Numbered from the stretch's first letter, positions 6,519-13,145 are shown. The stretch is DNA of 14,439 bases from CAYVNU01 sp964453265 (GCA_964453265.1 CAYVNU010000028.1:1-14439), one strand, 5' to 3'. The notes: a model not told the origin generated them from the letters alone. A program made the numbers and translations.

Positions 6519-7486
6519 ATGAATTTCGGTTCTTTATACTTCTTTCGTTTACGATCTCTGACTGCTTTGCCGTAAACTTCTCGTATGGCAGAAAGCAAAT
6601 GCGTGAATTCGGATTTATTTTCAAGAGATAAATCTATTGCCACCAATGTTCCTTGAAAATAAGGGGCATCGTTGCGTTCAGAATGACGATCATCATCCGG
6701 ATCGGAATGAAGACGTGGTTTTTCTATCCTCTTATCGTGAAGTAGCAGTTTATAAATACCGGAGCCGCTGTAAATCATAAAATAGTTACGCGCTACTTGC
6801 GCAATAGACTTAATGAAAAATAATCCGGCACCGGCGTTATCTTCTGTTCCGCCTTCTTTCCGCGTTGTTCCCGAAATACCAGGAACCATTGCCCATTTAA
6901 TTGCTTCTATGTCTGTCTTTGACCGTGAAGCCCAAAAGTGCTGTAAACTCTTTTTAATACCAATACCACCGTCACAAATACCAATGCGAATTGTATTTGA
7001 TTTTTTATAATATTGAGCAGCGACAATAGCTCCATTTGTACTTCCAGCGTGTTCTAATACATTACGAAGAAGTTCCCCGATCGTATATTTAATAGCATCC
7101 GTTCTGTCAGCAGGTAGATGTAAAAGAGGAATCATGTCTGTAATAAATTTTGACTGCTCAGTAGAATTTTTGATAATGGTGATGGGTATAAATCTTCCTG
7201 ATTCTTCTTTTTTCTGAATGGTGTACGGTGACTTTTGATGTGTGAATTCAAAAATCCCCATCCTATCAAGATATGAACCGGAAGTTGCCGTGAGGTTTTC
7301 AAACGTCACATTTTGTTTACCCGCCCTCATTGCCATTGCCACAATTAAAGCCAAAACGGCCGGATGGACGTTTATCCACTTTGGATGGGAATAAATATGA
7401 AGATTGCCAGGATCAGAAAAGTTGAGGCTGCTAATAAAGCGGTCAAAATTGCGTAAATAATCCGAATTGGATAATGTAACTTTCAT
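6515..7486 (-). CDS. GHKL (histidine-kinase-like) ATPase, partner of the STAS-like protein
   Basis: A 323-aa protein whose ATP-binding fold is clear: N-box GELLRNVLEHAG (137-148, E138 and N142), G1 box CDGGIGI (171-177, D172), G2 box NAGAGLFFIK (217-226) and a GTLVAIDL strand (279-286). There is no phospho-acceptor histidine domain, so it resembles anti-sigma serine kinases (SpoIIAB/RsbW) more than two-component sensors. The N-terminus (HPAVLALIVAMAMRAG, SYLDRMGIFEF) looks like the lead-in seen in DUF4325-linked ATPases. Its ATG lies 6 nt from a good -10 box, so its message may be leaderless. It opens the second half of the restriction locus, after hsdS and before the STAS-like gene and hsdR. 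The biochemical target is not known. Confidence 0.8.
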   Translation of the reverse strand: MKVTLSNSDYLRNFDRFISSLNFSDPGNLHIYSHPKWINVHPAVLALIVAMAMRAGKQNVTFENLTATSGSYLDRMGIFEFTHQKSPYTIQKKEESGRFIPITIIKNSTEQSKFITDMIPLLHLPADRTDAIKYTIGELLRNVLEHAGSTNGAIVAAQYYKKSNTIRIGICDGGIGIKKSLQHFWASRSKTDIEAIKWAMVPGISGTTRKEGGTEDNAGAGLFFIKSIAQVARNYFMIYSGSGIYKLLLHDKRIEKPRLHSDPDDDRHSERNDAPYFQGTLVAIDLSLENKSEFTHLLSAIREVYGKAVRDRKRKKYKEPKFI

Positions 7487-7492
7487 ATCAAT

Positions 7493-7521
7493 AGTTTACC
7501 TGTAGAGCGTGTTTTTGTCAA
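7493..7521 (-). promoter_or_regulatory. Promoter for the ATPase-STAS-hsdR unit
   Basis: On the minus strand TTGACA (7521-7516) and TAAACT (7498-7493) are spaced 17 nt apart, close to sigma-70 consensus. Transcription should begin at about 7486-7487, at the ATG of the ATPase gene. It would give the restriction half of the locus its own transcript, separate from hsdM-hsdS. Confidence 0.65.
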
Positions 7522-7536
7522 AATACGCTCTACAGG
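7499..7536. promoter_or_regulatory. Perfect 12-bp inverted repeat around the promoter (likely operator)
   Basis: CCTGTAGAGCGT (7499-7510) and ACGCTCTACAGG (7525-7536) are exact complements separated by 14 nt. One arm fills the promoter spacer next to the -10; the other lies just upstream of the -35. There is no T-tract after the stem in the hsdS direction, which argues against a terminator. The arrangement is that of a dimeric repressor or activator site, though an RNA hairpin is also possible if hsdS transcripts read through. Confidence 0.6.
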
Positions 7537-7547
7537 GATAAATATGC

Positions 7548-8672
7548 CTAAATATGAGCTATTTTTAATTCCTTAAAAGCTAAAAGCTTCCCTCGGTAAT
7601 ATTCATATTGCGATCGGCGGGCAGAAAGTTCCGCAGGCAAACCGATTGAAATATCATTCACAAGGGCATCAAATTTATCTAAAATCTTCACAATTCTTTC
7701 CTGTTCGCTGATGTGTGGAACTGGGATTTTAATTTTATCCAAAATTGCCTGCGTCAAACTTGGGCGTCCTGAACCTGTGTCTAATTTCGCTAAATCAATA
7801 ATTTTCATAAAGTAATAGAAGAATTTTGGCATAACCTGTTCTGTATCAATCTCTGTATAATAAATAGTATCCACGTTCCAAAATGGTTTTTCGAGATAAA
7901 AAATATTTGTGATAGAACCTTTGCGAGGAATGAGTACCGTCGGCTTATTATAAGAAAAAGTATTGACGTAGCCCATGACTCCGCCTGTGCCGTACACTGG
8001 AATATTACCCACACTAAGTTTTTTCCAATCTTTGCCATTTTTAATCTTAGCGATTTGACTGAGCATCGCCCACTGTACCCCCCCCTCTGGGAAGGTTAGG
8101 AGTTGCGCACGATAATACTCGTACTGCCTTTTTCTCGCTTCTAGCTCCGCTTCTAGCTCCGCTTCTAGCTCCGCTTCTAGCTCCGTAAAACTATTAAGAA
8201 TTTTGACAATTTCTTCTTGGATTGCAAGAGGTGGAAGAGGGATTTTTATTTCTAACATCTTGCCTTTAGTAAGTTTGGCACGAGTTCCACCGGTTAAAAA
8301 TGGAGTGAACTTCATGCTCCTTAGATAATGAAACAAAAATTTATTATTCAATTTATCTAACCCTCTAACAACATGAACGTGGTTGTTCGCCCAAAACTTT
8401 CCAGTAGCAAACTGAATCGAATAATTCTCTAAGCTTGCCGATCCGTCTTCAGCAATCAGTACAAAATCACCTTCATGAGTAAACCCTTCAACATGGTCTT
8501 GTATATTGTTTGCGCCGTAGTAAGGAGTCTTGCCGGCTACTCGCAAACTCGATGCTACTGGCTTCCGTTTATTATCGGTAATTTCACAGACCTCACCGAA
8601 TTTTTTAAATTCCACCCCATTCGGGCAGAGTTCGGCAATCAGTTTTTCGATTTTTGATTGGTGGTATGTCAT
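7548..8672 (-). CDS. hsdS: Type I restriction enzyme, S (specificity) subunit
   Basis: HsdS recognises the bipartite DNA target and holds two HsdM copies. Two target-recognition domains are present, each followed by a conserved region: LPPLAIQEEIVKILNSF then RKRQYEYYRAQLL, and PHISEQERIVKILDKFDAL then RRSQYEYYRGKLLAF. At 374 aa from ATG 8672 (MTYHQSKIEKLIAELCPNG, the usual HsdS opening) it is full length. A start at 8726 would overlap the upstream gene by 50 nt and adds an atypical lysine-rich leader. The central region carries four perfect ELEA repeats (residues 165-180) coded by 12-bp units. The gap to the upstream stop is only 4 nt, so it sits in one operon with hsdM. The recognised sequence cannot be predicted. 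Confidence 0.93.
   Translation of the reverse strand: MTYHQSKIEKLIAELCPNGVEFKKFGEVCEITDNKRKPVASSLRVAGKTPYYGANNIQDHVEGFTHEGDFVLIAEDGSASLENYSIQFATGKFWANNHVHVVRGLDKLNNKFLFHYLRSMKFTPFLTGGTRAKLTKGKMLEIKIPLPPLAIQEEIVKILNSFTELEAELEAELEAELEARKRQYEYYRAQLLTFPEGGVQWAMLSQIAKIKNGKDWKKLSVGNIPVYGTGGVMGYVNTFSYNKPTVLIPRKGSITNIFYLEKPFWNVDTIYYTEIDTEQVMPKFFYYFMKIIDLAKLDTGSGRPSLTQAILDKIKIPVPHISEQERIVKILDKFDALVNDISIGLPAELSARRSQYEYYRGKLLAFKELKIAHI
8136..8183 (-). repeat. Four perfect 12-bp tandem repeats in hsdS
   Basis: GAGCTAGAAGCG (minus strand) is repeated four times without a mismatch and codes ELEA x4 in the spacer between the two target-recognition domains. In EcoR124/EcoDXXI, two or three copies of a comparable 12-bp unit (TAEL) set the length of the nonspecific DNA spacer in the target. 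Copy-number change here would keep frame and could alter specificity. Confidence 0.95.
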
Positions 8673-8676
8673 ATTA

Positions 8677-9687
8677 TTATTGATTGATATCGAAGAGCGA
8701 TTGTTGGTTTTTATTTTTTTCTTCAAACTTTCTCTTTTCTTTTTTCATGGCTAAATCTTTTTTGTGTTGCACTAGATTGTCATTATGGGACAAAACTCTT
8801 TTTACATACAAACTTGGTTTACCAAATTTATTATTTATATAGTCATAATAACGACTGATGTCAAAAATTACTCCAATATTATCTCCACTGGTAAACGAAA
8901 CTTCTTGACTTAATATCTGACTTTTATATTCATCATCCTGCATGTAAAAAAACACATTTTCACCATCTTCAATAATAAGCTGTCCCTCATCATCAAACAC
9001 ATCAGCACCATAATAAACACCCTTCCATGCCACACCCCGACCATACTGCTGTTGTTTATCAATGAAGGGCTGTGATAATTGTATGTTTCCTGATAAATCA
9101 ATTTTTAAAAACTCTTTTTCTTTAGGAATTTCTACTATGTAATTTTGAAATTCATCCTTCCTTATCTCTGTATTAAAAATACTTTTATTATCTTCGTAAA
9201 TTGTTGGTTTAATAGTAACTATATCATTGTCAGACATTACAGTTTGATAAAAAACATTTTTTTGTTTTTTTGGATAGTATGAGTCACATATATCTTGTAT
9301 TTTTTTAATCTGTTCATCTTCAATATTAAGACTTTTACATTTTTCTAAAATTCCAAAAGTATTAATATCCGCGGTTGTTTCATTTACTTTTATTTGACTC
9401 TGATACAATACAGCAGGCAATATTACACCCAACAGAGCTACTACCCCGGAGTTTTTGTTTAGAAATTTTACAATCGTAAAATCCTTAAAAGACCCCTCTT
9501 GTGGTGGTAATGTTAAAATTTCAAACTGCTCATCAGGATACAGTGTCTTTAAAAGATAAGTTATAATTTTTACTTGGGCCAAAGAACACGTATTTCTTAT
9601 ATAAAAATTTATTGAGTGAACATTATTATTGGTAAAACCATAATGAAGTTCGATGCCTATTTCATTTTTTGCAAAATCGATTTCCAT
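8677..9687 (-). CDS. Unknown protein encoded between hsdM and hsdS
   Basis: I do not recognise a family. From ATG 9687, one base after the hsdM stop, it is 336 aa; a start at 9723 would overlap hsdM. It has an alpha/beta N-terminus (residues 10-70, with LPPQEGSFKDF following), one hydrophobic stretch at about 80-96 (SGVVALLGVILPAVLYQ) that may span or touch a membrane, and a beta-rich middle (GVAWKGVYYGADVF, DGENVFFYMQDDEY). The tail is lysine-rich and ends QQSLFDINQ, where QQSLF resembles the bacterial beta-clamp binding pentapeptide. Sampled lines of the gene are only 20-25% GC, against over 50% in parts of hsdM and hsdR, suggesting separate origin. Its position in the operon suggests an accessory of modification or target recognition, or a separate defence effector. 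Confidence 0.8.
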   Translation of the reverse strand: MEIDFAKNEIGIELHYGFTNNNVHSINFYIRNTCSLAQVKIITYLLKTLYPDEQFEILTLPPQEGSFKDFTIVKFLNKNSGVVALLGVILPAVLYQSQIKVNETTADINTFGILEKCKSLNIEDEQIKKIQDICDSYYPKKQKNVFYQTVMSDNDIVTIKPTIYEDNKSIFNTEIRKDEFQNYIVEIPKEKEFLKIDLSGNIQLSQPFIDKQQQYGRGVAWKGVYYGADVFDDEGQLIIEDGENVFFYMQDDEYKSQILSQEVSFTSGDNIGVIFDISRYYDYINNKFGKPSLYVKRVLSHNDNLVQHKKDLAMKKEKRKFEEKNKNQQSLFDINQ

Positions 9688-9688
9688 A

Positions 9689-11272
9689 TTATTTACCCTC
9701 AATATCCGCCACAATTTCATCAATCGCAGTGCGGAGTTCGCTTTGTCGAGCGACTATCTTGGCAATTTTTGTGTTGAGCTCGGTGATATCCACCACCTCG
9801 CGAGTATCTTCTGCTATGACATAGCTCGATACAGCGATGTTGTAGTCATTTAGGGCTATAGTTTTGTTGTCTACGAGCTTGGCAAAATATTCCACATCTT
9901 TGCGTTCAATAAAAGTGCTGAGAATCTTTTTGCGATTTTCTTCGCTAAGTTTATTTTTATTGCCCCCACGCACAAATTCAGCGGAAGCGTCAATAAATAA
10001 AGTTTTGTTATCTTTCTTGCTTTTTTTCAGTACCACAACACAAGTGGCAATAGTTGTTCCAAAGAAAAGGTCAGGTGGGAGTTGAATTACCGCATCAATA
10101 TAATTGTTGTCTATGAGATATTTGCGGATTTTCTGTTCAGCGCCGCCTCGATAGAGAACACCGGGAAATTCAACAATCGCCGCTGTGCCACTTGTAGAGA
10201 GCCACGCGAGCATGTGGAGGGTAAAAGCGAGGTCGGCTTTGCTTTTTGGAGCAAGCACTCCAGCCGGTGAAAAACGAGGGTCGTTGATGAGGAGCGGGTT
10301 GGCATCGCCTTCCCAATTGATTGAATAGGGCGGATTGGACACAATCGCATCAAATGGCTCGTCATCCCAATGTTTTGGGTCGATCAAAGTATCGCCATGT
10401 GCAATATCAAAGTTGTTGTAGTTCACATCATGGAGGAACATATTTATACGGCAGAGATTGTAAGTCGTGATATTTATTTCCTGACCGAAAAATCCTTGTC
10501 GTACGTTTTCCTTACCAAGAACCTTAGCAAACTTGAGCAGTAGGGAACCGGAACCGCAAGCAGGGTCATATACCTTATTTACTTCTTTTTTACCAACAGT
10601 AGTAATTTCAGCAAGAAGTTCGCTAACTTCTTGAGGGGTAAAGAATTCACCTCCAGATTTACCGGCATTTGAAGCGTACATGGTCATGAGGAATTCATAT
10701 GCGTCACCGAAGGCGTCTATAGTATTGTCACCGTAATCACCAAGACGAAGATCGCCGATAGCTTCTAGGAGCTTTACCAGCTTCTGATTTCTTTTTTCAA
10801 CATTAGCACCAAGCTTGTTTGAATTAACATCCAAGTCATCGAATAATCCTTTAAGGTCGTCTTCACTGCTCGAGCCCTTTGCCGAATTTTCAATATTAGT
10901 AAAAACATTTGCAAGAGTTTCGTTGAGGTTTGCATCATTACGAGCATTTTTGCGAACATTTACAAAAAGTGCGCTAGGTAGAATATAAAATCCTTTTTCC
11001 TTCACCGTGTCTGCGCGGCCAAACTCAGCTTCTTTATCCGACAAGGTTGTGTAGTCAAAATCTTTCTTCCCAGAACGGCGCTCGTCGGCGTTGATGTAGT
11101 TGGTCAGGTTTTCACTAATAAATCTATAGAAAAGTATGCCGAGTACATACTGCTTGAAATCCCAACCGTCGACACTGCCTCGCAAATCAGTGGCAATCTG
11201 CCAAATAGCACGATGAAGTTCGGCACGTTCTTGTTCTTTTGTTATGTTAAAATTTGATTTATTATTTTGCAT
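9689..11272 (-). CDS. hsdM: Type I restriction enzyme, M (adenine methyltransferase) subunit
   Basis: HsdM methylates adenine in the HsdS target and is required for restriction too. The N-terminal HsdM domain (ELHRAIWQIATDLRG...VLGILFYRFISENL, about 18-60) precedes a class I methyltransferase core with the SAM-binding motif DPACGSGSLL (236-245) and the catalytic N6-adenine motif NPPY (313-316). FLHDVNY and FFGTTIATCVVVLKK are further family strings. At 527 aa it is complete. It starts at ATG 11272, with AAGAG about 7 nt upstream as a weak ribosome site. It is the first gene of the locus and is followed after one base by the unknown gene. Parts of it are clearly more GC-rich than its neighbours. 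Confidence 0.95.
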   Translation of the reverse strand: MQNNKSNFNITKEQERAELHRAIWQIATDLRGSVDGWDFKQYVLGILFYRFISENLTNYINADERRSGKKDFDYTTLSDKEAEFGRADTVKEKGFYILPSALFVNVRKNARNDANLNETLANVFTNIENSAKGSSSEDDLKGLFDDLDVNSNKLGANVEKRNQKLVKLLEAIGDLRLGDYGDNTIDAFGDAYEFLMTMYASNAGKSGGEFFTPQEVSELLAEITTVGKKEVNKVYDPACGSGSLLLKFAKVLGKENVRQGFFGQEINITTYNLCRINMFLHDVNYNNFDIAHGDTLIDPKHWDDEPFDAIVSNPPYSINWEGDANPLLINDPRFSPAGVLAPKSKADLAFTLHMLAWLSTSGTAAIVEFPGVLYRGGAEQKIRKYLIDNNYIDAVIQLPPDLFFGTTIATCVVVLKKSKKDNKTLFIDASAEFVRGGNKNKLSEENRKKILSTFIERKDVEYFAKLVDNKTIALNDYNIAVSSYVIAEDTREVVDITELNTKIAKIVARQSELRTAIDEIVADIEGK

Positions 11273-11352
11273 TATATGACTCTTAATTTAAAACGTCTAA
11301 CTATCGGCTAATAAATACTTTATAATTTTACTCTTTTCCCCCTTAAAATACA

Positions 11353-11378
11353 ACAAAACCCGCTTTCGCGGGTTTTGT
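11353..11378 (-). terminator. Intrinsic terminator of the toxin-antitoxin operon
   Basis: ACAAAACCCGC (11353-11363) pairs with GCGGGTTTTGT (11368-11378) around a 4-nt loop, an 11-bp perfect stem. On the minus strand it is followed by a T-rich TGTATTTT tract. It separates the toxin gene from hsdM. A possible -10 (TATAAA, 11324-11319) lies just downstream, but no convincing -35 goes with it, so the hsdM promoter is unresolved. Confidence 0.8.
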
Positions 11379-11395
11379 ATTAAAACTTTAGCTCT

Positions 11396-11430
11396 TAACT
11401 TTTAATTTGCAATAGTCAAATTAAAAGTTA
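11396..11430 (-). repeat. 14-bp perfect inverted repeat at the toxin stop codon
   Basis: TAACTTTTAATTTG (11396-11409) and CAAATTAAAAGTTA (11417-11430) are exact complements with a 7-nt loop. The right arm includes the stop codon of the toxin gene. It would form an RNA hairpin directly at the end of the coding region, ahead of the real terminator at 11353-11378, perhaps protecting the message or attenuating it. Confidence 0.7.
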
Positions 11431-11685
11431 TTTAGCATAGGCACTTCCTCTATGTTTGATTTTTATTACTGTGACTAAAAGTTCGTGTTTATAGATGTCA
11501 TAAATAATCCTATACGGCCAGACTCGTACGGTATAAGACCCTTCGTACTCACCTTTTAGTTTTTTACCAATCCAAGGGTTATTGGCAATACTAGAAAGAG
11601 TTATTTTTATTCTTTCGTTGTAAGGACTAGGGATTTTACTGAGTTGTTTTTCGGCTCTTGGATCGAGCCTTAGTAGAAACGACAT
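11428..11685 (-). CDS. RelE/ParE-family toxin
   Basis: An 85-aa protein with the RelE superfamily pattern: LRLDPRAEKQLSKIP at the start, a GKKLKGEYEGSYTVRVWPYRIIYDI core, and a C-terminal VTVIKIKHRGSAY. RelE members cut mRNA on the ribosome; ParE members poison gyrase; short sequences do not always separate them. Arg and Lys of the WPYRIIYDI and KIKHRG segments resemble RelE. I chose ATG 11685 (MSFLLRL), the usual opening for the family. ATG 11715 would add 10 lysine-rich residues. Either way the gene overlaps the end of the antitoxin gene (50 nt with this start), typical of coupled toxin-antitoxin translation. Confidence 0.88.
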   Translation of the reverse strand: MSFLLRLDPRAEKQLSKIPSPYNERIKITLSSIANNPWIGKKLKGEYEGSYTVRVWPYRIIYDIYKHELLVTVIKIKHRGSAYAK

Positions 11686-11998
11686 AGGATTTTTTTGCTT
11701 TTTCTGCCAAAACATACCCTTGTTTGGCCAATAGTTCTTCTAAGGTAGTCCAACTTTTATGTTCTCCTCTTTTTACCGCTTCCCTGCTTTCCTCTAATTC
11801 CTTACCCAATTCTGGCATTTCTTCCATAACATCCATGGTTTCCATTATGGACTCATACTCTTCATAGGAAAGAACAACCGCCTTGGGTTTTCCGTTCTCG
11901 GTTAGCGTATAATATACGCCCGGTTTCTGAACTTCCTCCGCTATATCAAAAATTCTTTTTCGGGCTTCAGTTATAGATAGTGTTGTTTTGGAATTCAT
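11636..11998 (-). CDS. Phd/YefM-family antitoxin
   Basis: The N-terminal half (TLSITEARKRIFDIAEEVQKPGVYYTLTENGKPKAVVLSYEEYESI) is a clear Phd/YefM DNA-binding dimer domain. The C-terminal half is acidic then basic (MEEMPELGKELEESREAVKRGEHKSWTTLEELLAK) and should wrap the toxin. At 120 aa it is longer than the usual 80-90, because the last 16 or so residues are read through the start of the toxin gene. It neutralises the downstream RelE-like toxin and probably represses its own promoter at 12230-12259. It follows the 66-aa gene by 3 nt. Confidence 0.88.
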   Translation of the reverse strand: MNSKTTLSITEARKRIFDIAEEVQKPGVYYTLTENGKPKAVVLSYEEYESIMETMDVMEEMPELGKELEESREAVKRGEHKSWTTLEELLAKQGYVLAEKAKKSYVVSTKARSKSRKTTQ

Positions 11999-12001
11999 AA
12001 A

Positions 12002-12202
12002 TTAAATACTATACATAGCTAAATTTTCTTGAACCTGCCATTTAGTTTTACCTACCCCGCTTAAGTGGTAACTAGTATGAGCACGCGCCAACTCTAAAGC
12101 CTTTTCCTCAGTTTCGGCATAAATATTTACCTCACCCAATTTAACTTTATTGGGCACCTGTTCAAACCAAACATCTATTTGAAATTTTTGTATTTGAGAC
12201 AT
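12002..12202 (-). CDS. Small unknown protein leading the toxin-antitoxin operon
   Basis: A 66-aa protein (MSQIQKFQIDVWFEQVPNK...), family not recognised. It reads as beta strands (KFQIDVWFEQV, KLGEVNIYAET) followed by a helix (EEKALELARAHT), a small alpha/beta unit. No membrane segment or cysteine is present. It lies 3 nt before the antitoxin gene and directly after a strong promoter, so it is co-transcribed with the pair. It could be a third component of the toxin-antitoxin system or an unrelated passenger. The coding reality is supported by its tight spacing and promoter; the function is not known. Confidence 0.65.
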   Translation of the reverse strand: MSQIQKFQIDVWFEQVPNKVKLGEVNIYAETEEKALELARAHTSYHLSGVGKTKWQVQENLAMYSI

Positions 12203-12229
12203 AAATTTTTGTTAATTTATTATATGTAC

Positions 12230-12259
12230 ATAATAGCGTACAGTTAAATATATTGTCAA
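12230..12259 (-). promoter_or_regulatory. Promoter and probable operator of the toxin-antitoxin operon
   Basis: On the minus strand TTGACA (12259-12254), 18 nt, TATTAT (12235-12230). A TGTAC / GTACA inverted repeat with an 8-bp spacer (12225-12242) covers the -10 box, and TATGTACATA lies within it. This is where a Phd/YefM antitoxin would bind to repress its own operon. Confidence 0.65.
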
Positions 12260-12265
12260 ATGAAT

Positions 12266-12309
12266 AAAAAACAAGGAGAATCCTTGCTTTGAGCAAAGAT
12301 TCCCCTTGT
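12266..12309 (-). terminator. Intrinsic terminator of radC
   Basis: On the minus strand ACAAGGGGAATC pairs with GATTCTCCTTGT (one mismatched pair), with an inner TTTGC/GCAAG stem and a TCAAA loop, followed by a six-T tract (12271-12266). The T-tract ends only 6 bp before the -35 of the next promoter. Confidence 0.85.
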
Positions 12310-12322
12310 CAGTAAACAAATG

Positions 12323-12985
12323 TTACAACAAATTCTTTTCCTTAAAACTCATATAGCCCTTACTTGTAACTATTACGTGGTCTATAACTTCTATTCCAAG
12401 CAGCTTACCACTTTCGCACAGTCTTTTGGTTACGTTTAGGTCTTCGTCGGAAGGCTCTAGGCTGCCGCTGGGGTGGTTGTGGGCTATTAGAATATGCGAG
12501 GCTAAGTGCTTTATGGCAGGTTCAAAAACTTCACGCGGGTGAATTAAAGAAGAATTAAGTGTACCTACACTAATAGTTTCCCTTTGAATTTCCTGGTTTT
12601 GAGTATTTAAAAAGAATACTACAAAATGTTCTTTTTTACTTTCCCTAATATCTTTTAACTGCTCCCAAACTTCCCTCGGGGACAGTATTAAAACTGCTTG
12701 CTTGTCTTTTAAAAGCCTGCGGCCTAGTTCAAACACAGCCACTATTTCACAGGCTTTAGCTTCGCCAAGACCTTTTATTTTTACTAAATCTTTAACACCA
12801 GCATTAGCCAAGCTTACGCCTTTAAACTCTTTTAAGAGTTTTTTTGAAAGCTCCATAACCCCACTACCTTTTGGCCCGGTCCTAAGCAAAATAGCTAAAA
12901 GCTCATCGTCTTTTAGCTTGCCTGGTCCATATTTAACAAGCCTCTCCCTTGGCATTTCTATTTTGTGTAAGTCTCTAACAGGCAT
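12323..12985 (-). CDS. radC: RadC family JAB/MPN-domain protein
   Basis: A 220-aa protein in the standard RadC layout: an N-terminal helical region (MPVRDLHKIEMPRERLVKYG), a helix-hairpin-helix (LVKIKGLGEAKACEI) and a C-terminal JAMM metalloprotease-like domain with AHNHPSGSLEPSDED, the HxH and D zinc-ligand set. The biochemical role is not established; the family is common on mobile elements and in defence regions and was wrongly credited with RecG-like repair. I chose ATG 12985 because the usual family opening starts there and because the promoter's -10 at 13006-13013 lies downstream of the alternative GTG at 13024, ruling that start out. It is transcribed alone. Confidence 0.92.
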   Translation of the reverse strand: MPVRDLHKIEMPRERLVKYGPGKLKDDELLAILLRTGPKGSGVMELSKKLLKEFKGVSLANAGVKDLVKIKGLGEAKACEIVAVFELGRRLLKDKQAVLILSPREVWEQLKDIRESKKEHFVVFFLNTQNQEIQRETISVGTLNSSLIHPREVFEPAIKHLASHILIAHNHPSGSLEPSDEDLNVTKRLCESGKLLGIEVIDHVIVTSKGYMSFKEKNLL

Positions 12986-13005
12986 AGCAAAATGAATATA
13001 TTTAT

Positions 13006-13034
13006 ATAGTATACAACCGTTCACCTTAAGTCAA
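13006..13034 (-). promoter_or_regulatory. Promoter of radC
   Basis: On the minus strand TTGACT (13034-13029), 17 nt, TACTAT (13011-13006); TATACT overlaps it two bases upstream. Start of transcription should fall near 13000, leaving a 14-nt leader before ATG 12985. Confidence 0.6.
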
Positions 13035-13040
13035 TCTATT

Positions 13041-13063
13041 AAAAAACAGCCACTTTTGGCTGT
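13041..13063 (-). terminator. Intrinsic terminator of the methyltransferase operon
   Basis: ACAGCCA (13046-13052) pairs with TGGCTGT (13057-13063) around a 4-nt loop, and on the minus strand six T follow (13046-13041). It lies just upstream of the radC -35. Confidence 0.8.
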
Positions 13064-13094
13064 GTTTATCAAATTATCCACAATTATTTCTCCA

Positions 13095-13122
13095 ACTGGA
13101 CAATTCGCGCGAATTGTCCAGT
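13095..13122. repeat. 28-bp perfect palindrome, copy 2
   Basis: Identical base for base to 2231-2258 (half-site ACTGGACAATTCGC), with the same CCA outside it on the left. It lies between the stop of the zinc-ribbon gene and its terminator, thus in an untranslated 3' region, as copy 1 does for the endonuclease gene. Confidence 0.9.
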
Positions 13123-13145
13123 GGGGAAAATTTAAAAGTGATGTT

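Noticed and set aside
8136..8183. CRISPR-like array
   Set aside because: The 12-bp repeats are contiguous, without spacers, and code ELEA in frame; no other regular repeat-spacer pattern is in the window.
8673..8726. Upstream start for HsdS (392 aa)
   Set aside because: It would overlap the previous gene by 50 nt and add an atypical lysine/asparagine-rich leader before the canonical opening.
10111..10365. 84-aa frame within hsdM on the same strand
   Set aside because: A shadow of the catalytic region of hsdM, caused by its higher local GC and lack of stops.
11273..11284. TATAAT touching the hsdM ATG, with TTAGAC 18 nt upstream, as the hsdM promoter
   Set aside because: It would start transcription inside the coding region after the only usable start codon, so the match is probably chance in AT-rich DNA.
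12986..13024. GTG start for RadC giving 233 aa
   Set aside because: The promoter -10 lies downstream of it, and the family's usual opening begins at ATG 12985.
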